A stretch of 11,022 bases of DNA from Phycisphaerae bacterium. Lineage in GTDB: Bacteria > Planctomycetota > Phycisphaerae > Phycisphaerales > SM1A02. Shown here in pieces: positions 1 through 6,480 of the stretch. The stretch is taken from NCBI GenBank assembly GCA_002862325.1, contig PKCT01000163.1:1-11022 (forward strand), in the 5' to 3' direction. The position numbers and the translations under genes are program-made. Numbering within the stretch: position 1 is the first letter of the stretch; each line of letters opens with the position of its first letter. The notes below the pieces were generated by a model. The model worked only from the letters and a program-made list of their open reading frames with translations, had not been told where the DNA came from and searched no databases.

Positions 1-576
1 GCCGGGGTGCTCGTCGGAGGCGGGAAGGGAGACGAGACGACGAGGGACAGGTTCGCAGCCGCCGGCCGGACCGATCACCTGGAAGGTCATCTCCTCACCG
101 ACGGCCAGGTCCTCGGCCGCCCGCCTGAGAAGTCCGGACGCGTGAACGCAGTCATCCGAAGCGGGAGGGCATGATCTCGTCTCGATTCGTTCACCGGTGA
201 TCCGGCGTTCCTGCACCGCGTCCTGCGAGAACGACCAGGTGGTCTCGACCTCCCGGCCGCCCTGCCGATCGATTCGGGACATCGAGGCCAGTCGGCCGTC
301 CGCCCCGATCGTCTCCCGGTGGCTCGTGCGAACGAGGGTCTCCCTTCCGGCTCTTCTCAACCGCAACGAAACCTCCTCCTCGATCGTCCGTCGCCCGAGC
401 GCGTCGTCGGACTCTCGAATTCGCGTCCAGCCGCAGACCTCGCCGGCGATCCGAAGTTCGTACCACCGAACCTCTTCGACCATCGTCCCGAAGGCGGTCC
501 GAACCGGAAGCAGCAGGCCACTCGCGAGCAGGAGAAGCAGAATGAGGATGATCGACCCCGTAGAGGACCGGATCAC
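1..576 (-). CDS. Secreted or membrane-anchored protein of unknown function, 3' end outside window
   Basis: The frame is open for 192 codons from a GTG at 576 to the left window edge, so the C-terminus is missing. The GTG overlaps the lysS stop in a GTGA arrangement, and a purine-rich ggagggagagg lies just upstream. This indicates translational coupling to lysS. Residues 1-28 form a signal peptide or membrane anchor: a short basic start (MIRSST), then a run of I and L residues (LILLLLLASGLLL), then PVR. The exported part begins with a segment (VRWYELRIAGEVCGW, about 36-50) followed by charged, strand-like sequence rich in R, E and T. This resembles the beta-rich leader found before transglutaminase-like domains in planctomycete secreted proteins. 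No catalytic Cys/His/Asp triad lies in the visible part, so that assignment is only a guess. I am confident it is a gene; the function is unknown. Confidence 0.8.
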   Translation of the reverse strand, partial: MIRSSTGSIILILLLLLASGLLLPVRTAFGTMVEEVRWYELRIAGEVCGWTRIRESDDALGRRTIEEEVSLRLRRAGRETLVRTSHRETIGADGRLASMSRIDRQGGREVETTWSFSQDAVQERRITGERIETRSCPPASDDCVHASGLLRRAAEDLAVGEEMTFQVIGPAGGCEPVPRRLVSLPASDEHPG

Positions 577-2183
577 CGATCCTCTCCCTCCGCCGGCTGG
601 GACTCCGGGCGCATGAGCGGAAAGGCGATGACCTCTCGAATGGTGCGCTGCCCGGTGAGAAGCATCACGATCCGGTCGATGCCGAGACCGAGGCCTCCCG
701 CCGGCGGCATGCCCACTTCGAGCGCGTTCAGGAAGTCCTCGTCGAGGTTTCGGAACGCCTGCTCCTCCTCATCCGCACCGACGAGCTGCTCGGTGAACTT
801 GCGACGCTGGATGTCGGGATCGTTGAGCTCGGTGTAGGCCGGCCCAACCTCCATGCCGGCCACGAAGAGATCCCATCGGGAAGCCAACCCAGGATCGTCG
901 GGATCGGGCCGCGTCAACGGGCTTATCGCGGACGGATAGTGGGTGACGAAGGTCGGCCGGGCCGGATCGATGAGCGGCTCGGCGATCTCCTCGAAGATGG
1001 TGTTGACCACGAACCAGTGGTCCTGTCCGACCGTCTTCGCGAGCTTGAGTTCGTCCGCCTTGGCGCGAACCGCCGCCTCGTCCCGCATGTCCAGACCGGT
1101 CGCCCGCTCGAAGAGCGCTCCGTACGTCACCTGCTCGAAGGGACGCGTCCAATCGACGGGAATCCCGTCGAACGGGAGCACGGGGGCGTCTTCGGTCCCC
1201 GCGACATCCTCGTCGCCGCGAGCTCTCCGGTCCGCCGCGGAGGCCACCGCGAGTTCATGCAGCAGCGACTCGGTCAACTCCAGGATCGACCAACAGTCGC
1301 CGAACGCCTCGTAGACCTCCATCGCGGTGAACTCGGGGTTGTGGCTCCGATCGACGCCTTCGTTCCGGAAGTTCCGATTGATCTCGAACACTCGAGGCAG
1401 TCCGCCCACCAAGAGTCGCTTCAGGTAGAGCTCGGGTGCGATACGGAGGAAGAGATCGATGTCCAACGCGTTGTGATGGGTGGTGAACGGGCGGGCCGCG
1501 GCCCCACCGGCCAACGACTGCATCATCGGGGTCTCGACCTCGAGGAAGTCGCGCCGGATCATGAACTCGCGGATCCTCGAGATGATGCGCGAACGATCCT
1601 GCAGGGTGGTCAGCGACTGGGGATTCGCATGCAGATCGACGTATCGACGTCGAAAACGGATCTCGGGATCGGAAAGACCATGCCACTTCTCCGGAGGCGG
1701 CACGAGACTCTTCGCGTGCATTTCGACCCGGTCGGCCCAGACGCAGACCTCCTTGCGTTGCGTGCATCCGACCACCCCGCCCGCGACCACGATGTCGCCG
1801 TAGTCGAGCTTCTTGGCGAGGCGGAACGCCTCCGGCGGGCATGCCGCCTTGGACACGCTGATCTGGAGATCGCCGGTGTGATCGCGCAGCGTCATGAAGA
1901 CGAGCTTGCCCATGTCCCGGTGCTGCATCACCCGACCCGCGACCAGGGCGGGCGGGCGAGCATCGTCCCCATCGGGATCTTCGTCGTGCGCCGCCTGGGC
2001 CGACTCGTCGAACCGGCTCCTGGCCTCGGCGAGCGTGTCCAACGCGTCGACGCGACCGCCGAAGGGATCGATGCCCAGCTCCTTCCGGAGGAAGTCGAGC
2101 TTCTGGCGTCGAGCCCGGATCAGATCGTCGTGGGCGGGCTCGGAGGATGCGGTGTCGGCGGGTGGTGGCGTGGTGTCGCTCAT
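573..2183 (-). CDS. lysS: Lysyl-tRNA synthetase, class II
   Basis: This cytoplasmic enzyme charges tRNA-Lys with lysine using ATP. With the ATG at 2183 it has 536 residues, slightly longer than the usual 500 or so. The N-terminal anticodon-binding OB fold lies at about 80-155. The class II core follows: motif 1 around 213-233 (FLEVETPMMQSLAGGAAARPF region), motif 2 around 273-293 (RNEGVD then HNPEFTAMEVYEA) and motif 3 around 497-509 (GLGLGIDRIVMLL). The VETPM, EGVDRSHNPEFT and LGIDR signatures separate it from AspRS and AsnRS and from class I LysRS. Extra length sits in an acidic stretch at about 60-77 and a linker at about 318-335. In-frame GTGs at 2201 and 2198 are alternative starts, but ATG-Ser-Asp preceded by ggtgga is more natural. 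It lies 36 bp after the phosphofructokinase gene and overlaps the next gene by 4 bp. Confidence 0.96.
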   Translation of the reverse strand: MSDTTPPPADTASSEPAHDDLIRARRQKLDFLRKELGIDPFGGRVDALDTLAEARSRFDESAQAAHDEDPDGDDARPPALVAGRVMQHRDMGKLVFMTLRDHTGDLQISVSKAACPPEAFRLAKKLDYGDIVVAGGVVGCTQRKEVCVWADRVEMHAKSLVPPPEKWHGLSDPEIRFRRRYVDLHANPQSLTTLQDRSRIISRIREFMIRRDFLEVETPMMQSLAGGAAARPFTTHHNALDIDLFLRIAPELYLKRLLVGGLPRVFEINRNFRNEGVDRSHNPEFTAMEVYEAFGDCWSILELTESLLHELAVASAADRRARGDEDVAGTEDAPVLPFDGIPVDWTRPFEQVTYGALFERATGLDMRDEAAVRAKADELKLAKTVGQDHWFVVNTIFEEIAEPLIDPARPTFVTHYPSAISPLTRPDPDDPGLASRWDLFVAGMEVGPAYTELNDPDIQRRKFTEQLVGADEEEQAFRNLDEDFLNALEVGMPPAGGLGLGIDRIVMLLTGQRTIREVIAFPLMRPESQPAEGEDR

Positions 2184-2204
2184 GGCTGGTTCCACCACCA
2201 CGAT

Positions 2205-2220
2205 ACCCGCGGACGCGGGT
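2205..2220 (-). other. Small perfect inverted repeat between the phosphofructokinase gene and lysS
   Basis: The arms acccgcg and cgcgggt pair perfectly over 7 bp around a 2-base centre, starting within the stop codon of the phosphofructokinase gene. No T-tract follows on either strand, so it does not look like an intrinsic terminator. It could be an mRNA processing or stabilising hairpin inside the operon, or chance in GC-rich DNA. Confidence 0.3.
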
Positions 2221-3509
2221 CAGGCGATCTCCAACTCCAACGCCGGCGGTTCAAGCGCGACCACCTGCTGGAATCGCTGACGGAACGCCTCAGGGGACAT
2301 CCCCGCGATGTCGGCGACCGCACTCAGCTCCTTGTCGTCCTCGAAGTCGTCTCTCCTCAGTCGGATCATGTACCGACGGGCGATGGCGTATCTCGTGGAG
2401 TGCACATCGACCCGCCGAACCTGCATCCGATTGGTCTCGGGATCGAGCATGCGGCGCAACGGACACGGGACGAAGCGCCCGCCCTGCATCGAGATGAGCG
2501 AACCCGATCCACCGTCGATGAGATACTTCGCGGCGCAGTAGCCCAGATCTCGGCAGTACTCGAGGTCGAAGGGCACCGGATCGGCGCATCGCAGCTCGTA
2601 GCCGATGTTCTTATCGACGACGGTGCATTCCACACCGAGCTCCTCGATTCGCCGCCGGACGAGCCGCTTCAGGCCGCCCGCGAAATCGAGCTCCGCCAGT
2701 CGGACATGTCCATGGGCGTCACGTTCGATCGGACCGAGCTGACTGAGATCATCCTCGTCGATGGAGAAGGCAACTCCTTCGGCGATCACGGCGACGCCGT
2801 CCTCCCGTCCGCCCGCCTTGCGCTTCAGGATGGCGCCGACCAGGATGTCGACGACGTGCGCCATCGGAACCTTCTGCCCTTCGAACTCCTCGGGGATGAC
2901 CGTCAGCGTCGCGCCCGCGGCCTTGCCGATGCCCAGCGCAAGATGTCCGGCGGTTCTGCCCATCGCCACCACGAAGTACCAGCGCGATGTCGTTTTCGCG
3001 TCCGTCATGAGATTGCGCACCACGTCGACGCCGACCGACCGAGCCGTCTGGTACCCGAAGGTGTCGATCTCCGGTGGAAGATCGAGATCGTTATCGATCG
3101 TCTTCGGCACGTGGGCGATGCTGATGTCGCCCGCAGCGCGCTCGTTCGTCCGAAACGCGGAATACGCCGTGTCGTCGCCGCCGATGGTCATCAGCTTGTC
3201 GACGCCCTTGGACTTGAGACCTTCGATGACCCGATCCAGATCCTCGATACGCCGCGTGGGGTTCGCGCGGGAGACGCCGAGCACCGAACCACCGCGAAGG
3301 TGGATGCGGGCCACGTCTTCGATGTCGAGCGGCGTCATGGCGTTGGAATCACCGACCATGAGTCGGGAGAAACCTTCGCGAACGCCGAACACGGGTATGC
3401 CTTCGAGTCTCGCTCGAATGGTGGCCGCCGCGATGACGGCGTTGATCCCCGGCGCGGGTCCGCCGCTGGCCAGGATCGCGAGAGCGCCAGATGTACCGGA
3501 ATTGGACAT
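2220..3509 (-). CDS. pfp: 6-phosphofructokinase, pyrophosphate-dependent type
   Basis: It phosphorylates fructose 6-phosphate to fructose 1,6-bisphosphate in glycolysis; the PPi-dependent form is reversible. The protein has 429 residues from the ATG at 3509, which has AAGGA five bases upstream. A GTG at 3512 directly precedes it and is less likely. The nucleotide or PPi loop is SGGPAPGIN (15-23). The phosphate-donor motif is GGDDT (110-114), where ATP-using enzymes carry GGDGS. The catalytic segment is PKTIDND (135-141), with Lys136 in place of the Gly of ATP-type enzymes and catalytic Asp139. Substrate-binding MGR is at 183-185. The Asp and Lys substitutions together are the known signature of PPi-linked enzymes. 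It is the first gene of a minus-strand run with lysS. Donor specificity is inferred from motifs only. Confidence 0.95.
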   Translation of the reverse strand: MSNSGTSGALAILASGGPAPGINAVIAAATIRARLEGIPVFGVREGFSRLMVGDSNAMTPLDIEDVARIHLRGGSVLGVSRANPTRRIEDLDRVIEGLKSKGVDKLMTIGGDDTAYSAFRTNERAAGDISIAHVPKTIDNDLDLPPEIDTFGYQTARSVGVDVVRNLMTDAKTTSRWYFVVAMGRTAGHLALGIGKAAGATLTVIPEEFEGQKVPMAHVVDILVGAILKRKAGGREDGVAVIAEGVAFSIDEDDLSQLGPIERDAHGHVRLAELDFAGGLKRLVRRRIEELGVECTVVDKNIGYELRCADPVPFDLEYCRDLGYCAAKYLIDGGSGSLISMQGGRFVPCPLRRMLDPETNRMQVRRVDVHSTRYAIARRYMIRLRRDDFEDDKELSAVADIAGMSPEAFRQRFQQVVALEPPALELEIA

Positions 3510-3557
3510 CACATTCCTTCGTTAGAGTCGCCAGTAGCATGGCGTGATGAAGCCATA

Positions 3558-3563
3558 ATTCTA
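3558..3563 (-). promoter_or_regulatory. Possible -10 element for the phosphofructokinase-lysS operon
   Basis: Read on the minus strand this is TAGAAT, five of six matches to the sigma-70 -10 consensus, about 50 bases before the start codon at 3509. No good -35 box lies 16-18 bases upstream, so support is weak. It sits in the 123-bp spacer between divergent genes, where a promoter is expected. Confidence 0.3.
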
Positions 3564-3617
3564 GACGCGACATCACTGGTATGGGCATTCGGAAATCCCG
3601 AAAGTCCGTTCTCCGGC

Positions 3618-3623
3618 TATCCT
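3618..3623 (+). promoter_or_regulatory. Possible -10 element placing transcription start at the GTG of the HAD phosphatase gene
   Basis: TATCCT lies ten bases before the GTG at 3633. If used, RNA would begin at about 3630, making the message nearly leaderless. This fits the absence of any Shine-Dalgarno sequence before that GTG. No recognisable -35 box accompanies it. Confidence 0.28.
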
Positions 3624-3632
3624 TTCTGTTCT

Positions 3633-4448
3633 GTGGACCACGTCGTTTTTCTAGACAGAGACAACACCCTCATTGCCAACGACGGCGATCTCGGCGATCC
3701 TGCGCACGTGGAGTTACTCGACGGGGTCCCACAAGGACTTTGTCGACTCCGTGAAGCGGGCTATCGACTGGTGGTGGTCACCAATCAGGGAGGTGTGGCG
3801 CGCGGAAGATACGAGGAGGAGGACGTGGATCGAGTCCACCGGGAAATCTCCACGCTCCTGGATCGTGAGACCAATCACCGCGGTCTCATCGATCGTTTCT
3901 ACTACTGCCCCTACCACCCTGAGGCGACTCGACCCGAATACCGCCGAGATCATCCGTGGCGGAAGCCGCAGCCCGGCATGCTTCTGCAGGCAGCACGCGA
4001 CCTCGGGCTCGATCTTCCGGGGAGCTGGCTGGTAGGAGACCAGTCCAGGGACGTCGAAGCGGGTCGCGCCGCGGGATGCCGGACGGTGCTGATCGGCGAC
4101 CTGAATCCCGACGCCACGGCAACTCCCACGGCGATCGCCACGGATTTCAACGACGCGGTGGAGCAGATCCTCGCGACCGGAGAGCCCGGCCGCATCCGAC
4201 CAGGAAGCACGACCGAGGCTGCCACGCTTCGACGCGCGATCCAGGACCTCTCCGAATCGATCGGACGCAGACAGAACGGTGCCAGCCGTCAACTGGGAAT
4301 CGGTCTCCTCTTCGTCGCGCCGCTTCCATTCGTCGCCGGACTGATCTTCCTCGGTGACGACGATCCGAAGATGCTCTACGCCTGGCTGATGGTGACGATC
4401 GTGGTTCTGCTGGGTTCTATCGCATGCCTGCTCTCGGGTCGACGTTGA
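3633..4448 (+). CDS. gmhB: GmhB-like HAD phosphatase with C-terminal membrane hairpin
   Basis: It is probably the D-glycero-D-manno-heptose-1,7-bisphosphate 7-phosphatase (or a close histidinol-phosphatase relative), making heptose precursors for LPS. The GTG at 3633 gives 271 residues starting right at the first HAD strand; no in-frame ATG or Shine-Dalgarno precedes it. HAD motif 1 is FLDRDNT (6-12, Asp8 nucleophile, Asp10 acid/base). Motif 2 is VTNQGG (49-54). Lys111 sits in RKPQPGM, and motif 4 is VGDQSRD (134-140). The family's zinc loop is altered: CPYHP at 92-96 keeps the Cys, but the later Cys-x-Cys is replaced by His-Pro-Trp (107-109). About 100 residues are added after the phosphatase, including two hydrophobic helices at about 221-240 and 248-267, which should anchor it in the inner membrane. 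The heptosyltransferase downstream supports the heptose role. Confidence 0.82.
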   Translation: MDHVVFLDRDNTLIANDGDLGDPAHVELLDGVPQGLCRLREAGYRLVVVTNQGGVARGRYEEEDVDRVHREISTLLDRETNHRGLIDRFYYCPYHPEATRPEYRRDHPWRKPQPGMLLQAARDLGLDLPGSWLVGDQSRDVEAGRAAGCRTVLIGDLNPDATATPTAIATDFNDAVEQILATGEPGRIRPGSTTEAATLRRAIQDLSESIGRRQNGASRQLGIGLLFVAPLPFVAGLIFLGDDDPKMLYAWLMVTIVVLLGSIACLLSGRR

Positions 4449-4741
4449 ACGCTCGAGAGACCAGTACGGTCCACCTGCACTGCGGGCCGCTCGCCTCGCT
4501 CGAGGACCCCAGGATTCGGGATACGGTCGTCGCCGCGGCCCATGGCATCGCCGAACGAACCGGAGTCGTCCTGAACGACATCGTCATCGACCATCCGACT
4601 CAACTTTCCCTCACGGTCGAAGGGGCGGAGATGCTGGCACTGGGACTCGTCGCCGAGCTGCGCCGCGACACGGATCGTTGGTACCGCAGTCGCACCGGAA
4701 CCGCCCTGTGGATCGGACCGGATCGGGAGGAGATCGAATGA
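4424..4741 (+). CDS. Conserved-looking small protein of unknown function between heptose genes
   Basis: I do not recognise this 105-residue protein. The ATG at 4424 lies inside the end of the phosphatase gene (25-bp overlap). A TTG at 4445 that overlaps that stop as TTGA is an alternative, giving 98 residues; neither start has a strong Shine-Dalgarno. Its own stop overlaps the ATG of the heptosyltransferase gene as ATGA. The sequence has no membrane segment or signal peptide. It alternates strand-like and helix-like segments: VHLHCG (16-21), a helix around DTVVAAAHGIAERTG, a strand VLNDIVI, LSLTV, a helix EMLALGLVAELRRDT, and a final strand TALWIG. It looks like a compact cytosolic alpha/beta domain. 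Tight coupling on both sides suggests it works with the LPS genes, but that is inference. Confidence 0.72.
   Translation: MPALGSTLNARETSTVHLHCGPLASLEDPRIRDTVVAAAHGIAERTGVVLNDIVIDHPTQLSLTVEGAEMLALGLVAELRRDTDRWYRSRTGTALWIGPDREEIE
4725..4732 (+). promoter_or_regulatory. Ribosome binding site fixing the start of the heptosyltransferase gene
   Basis: GGGAGGAG lies five bases before the ATG at 4738. It supports that start over an in-frame ATG at 4678, which would overlap the upstream gene by 64 bp. Confidence 0.7.
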
Positions 4742-5775
4742 GCGACCCAGGCCGGACGCTCGCCCCCGCGAGCTGGCGCAGACTGATCGTGATCGCCCCG
4801 AATTGGCTGGGCGATGCGGTGATGTGCGAACCGATCCTCCGATCGATCAAAGCCGCATTTCCAGGGATCGAACTGGTCTGGGCCGGCAATGACGTTGCAT
4901 TGACGGCCCTGCGCGGCCATCCGGCGATCGCGACCTTCCATCCCCTTCGCGATCGCGGCGTTGCGGCACTGGTTCGGTCTGCGGCATCACTCAGGACGCT
5001 GTCCGCGGACGCGATGCTCGTGCTCCGTGGAAGCGCCCGAAGCGGACTCCTCGCGAGACTCTCGGGGACGCCTCGACGCATCGGGATAGGCGGCGAGGGC
5101 CGGCATCTCCTGCTGACCCATCCCATACAGCGTCCGCCATCGGACCAGCCTCGTCCGACCGTCGATCTCTACGCCTCGATCGCTTCCGTCATCGGTGTCG
5201 AGACCACGGACCGGACCCCCAGCCTTGCCCCGACCGACGCGGAACGCGACGCCGCGGAGTCGCTGTTCGGAAGGGTGGAGGGACCGATTCTCGGAATCGT
5301 TCCCGGAGGAAACAAAGCTCGAAAACGGTGGCCGATCGACCGTTTCAGGAGCGTGATCCGCGAGGTCGGAGGACGATTCGCCGGCGTCGCGGTCTTCGGA
5401 GGCCCGGGCGAGCGGGAGCTGGTTCGTTCGATCGCCTCCGAAACCGGATCGTCGGCGAAGGTGCTCGATCTCCCGGATCGTGGTTTGTCCCTCGACACTC
5501 TGCGTGCCGCCGTCGCTCGGTGCCGGCTGCTGCTGACCAACGACACGGGTCCTCGGCACCTGGCGATCGGCCTGAAGGTACCGACCATCACGCTGTTCGG
5601 CCCTACCGATCACCGCTGGACCACGATCGAGCGGGCCTCGGAACGTCTCCTGCTCGCCGAACCTTTTCTCGACGAATCCCACGTCGCGGATCGACATCCG
5701 GAGGCATGTCGCATCGATCGAATTCCGGTCGCGGACGTCGTGTGCGCGATCCTGAGCGAACTCGAGTCGGAGTAG
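4738..5775 (+). CDS. waaF: Glycosyltransferase family 9, ADP-heptose:LPS heptosyltransferase (WaaF-like)
   Basis: It transfers heptose from an ADP-heptose donor to the LPS inner core at the cytoplasmic face of the inner membrane. The ATG at 4738 gives 345 residues, the normal length for the family. The N-terminal acceptor domain opens with IVIAPNWLGDAVM (17-29), carrying the conserved Asp26. The donor-binding domain has PGGNKARKRWP (189-199) and the family hallmark TNDTGPRH (267-274), followed by TLFGPTDHRWT (285-295). The NWLGDAVM and AKRWP-like motifs are closer to heptosyltransferase II (WaaF) than to WaaC, but acceptor specificity cannot be read from sequence. It is coupled to the preceding small gene by an ATGA overlap and followed 10 bp later by plsY. 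Confidence 0.87.
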   Translation: MSDPGRTLAPASWRRLIVIAPNWLGDAVMCEPILRSIKAAFPGIELVWAGNDVALTALRGHPAIATFHPLRDRGVAALVRSAASLRTLSADAMLVLRGSARSGLLARLSGTPRRIGIGGEGRHLLLTHPIQRPPSDQPRPTVDLYASIASVIGVETTDRTPSLAPTDAERDAAESLFGRVEGPILGIVPGGNKARKRWPIDRFRSVIREVGGRFAGVAVFGGPGERELVRSIASETGSSAKVLDLPDRGLSLDTLRAAVARCRLLLTNDTGPRHLAIGLKVPTITLFGPTDHRWTTIERASERLLLAEPFLDESHVADRHPEACRIDRIPVADVVCAILSELESE

Positions 5776-5785
5776 GCTGTTCTCC

Positions 5786-6475
5786 ATGCCCGGATTCGCA
5801 GATCACTTCGGCTGGTTCTGGACCATCGCCTTCCTGCTGGCCTTCGCCTCGGGCAGCGTTCCCATGGGGGTGCTGATCGCTCGCCGCCGCGGCGTGGACA
5901 TCCGGATGAAGGGAAGCGGCAATCCAGGTGCGACCAACGTCGGGCGGGTGCTCGGCCGACGCTTCGGTGTTCTGTGCTTCTTCCTCGACGCCATGAAGGG
6001 CGCGGCGCCGGTCCTTCTCAGCGGCTGGATCGCCGGGCTCCTGGGACAGGGCGCCGCGGGGTTGACACCCGTCGTGGCCTGGTGCTGGCTCGGCGTGGCC
6101 TGCGCCGCGATTCTCGGCCACTGTTTCAGCCCGTTCCTGGGCTTCCGTGGCGGCAAGGGCGTTGCCACGGGTTTTGGGAGCGTCCTCGCCATGTGGCCGA
6201 TCATGACCATTCCCGCGATCGCCGCGTTCGTGGTCTGGGCACTCGTGCTGGGACTGACGCGATTGATGTCGCTCGCGAGCATCGTCGGCGCACTCGTCCT
6301 TCCCGCCACCGTGCTCGCGATGACCCTCGGCCTCGAGAATCGGGGCGCGTGGGGTAGTGCCCTGCCGTTCCTGATCGTCACGTCGCTGATCGCGGCGCTG
6401 GTGACGTTCCGGCACCGCGACAACATCCGTCGGATTCGATCCGGCGTCGAGTCGCGAGTCGGTGGAACCACCTGA
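5786..6475 (+). CDS. plsY: Glycerol-3-phosphate acyltransferase (acyl-phosphate type)
   Basis: This inner-membrane enzyme acylates glycerol 3-phosphate with acyl-phosphate to make lysophosphatidic acid, the first step of phospholipid synthesis. The 229 residues match the family length of about 200. Multiple hydrophobic helices run through it (about 11-31, 60-83, 93-112, 130-158, 163-182, 192-207). The three PlsY active-site motifs are all present: GSVPMG (23-28), GSGNPGATN (43-51) and GHCFSPFLGFRGGKGVAT (111-128). The tail FRHRDNIRRI (208-217) is also typical. A GGAGTAGG Shine-Dalgarno overlaps the preceding stop region and fits the ATG at 5786. It is probably the last gene of the LPS/lipid operon and converges with the anti-sigma gene after a 5-bp gap. 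Confidence 0.96.
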   Translation: MPGFADHFGWFWTIAFLLAFASGSVPMGVLIARRRGVDIRMKGSGNPGATNVGRVLGRRFGVLCFFLDAMKGAAPVLLSGWIAGLLGQGAAGLTPVVAWCWLGVACAAILGHCFSPFLGFRGGKGVATGFGSVLAMWPIMTIPAIAAFVVWALVLGLTRLMSLASIVGALVLPATVLAMTLGLENRGAWGSALPFLIVTSLIAALVTFRHRDNIRRIRSGVESRVGGTT

Positions 6476-6480
6476 CCCGA

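Noticed and set aside
191..837. Overlapping open frames on both strands at the left end (191-466 minus; 197-616 and 319-837 plus).
   Set aside because: They are shadows of the GTG-started secreted protein (signal peptide plus Shine-Dalgarno) and of the lysS end.
939..3632. Very long plus-strand open frame running antisense to lysS and the phosphofructokinase gene and continuing into the HAD phosphatase.
   Set aside because: The sequence opposite the two enzymes has no recognisable domain and is rich in R, H, D and G, as expected of an antisense frame in GC-rich DNA. Only the part from 3633 on is a real protein.
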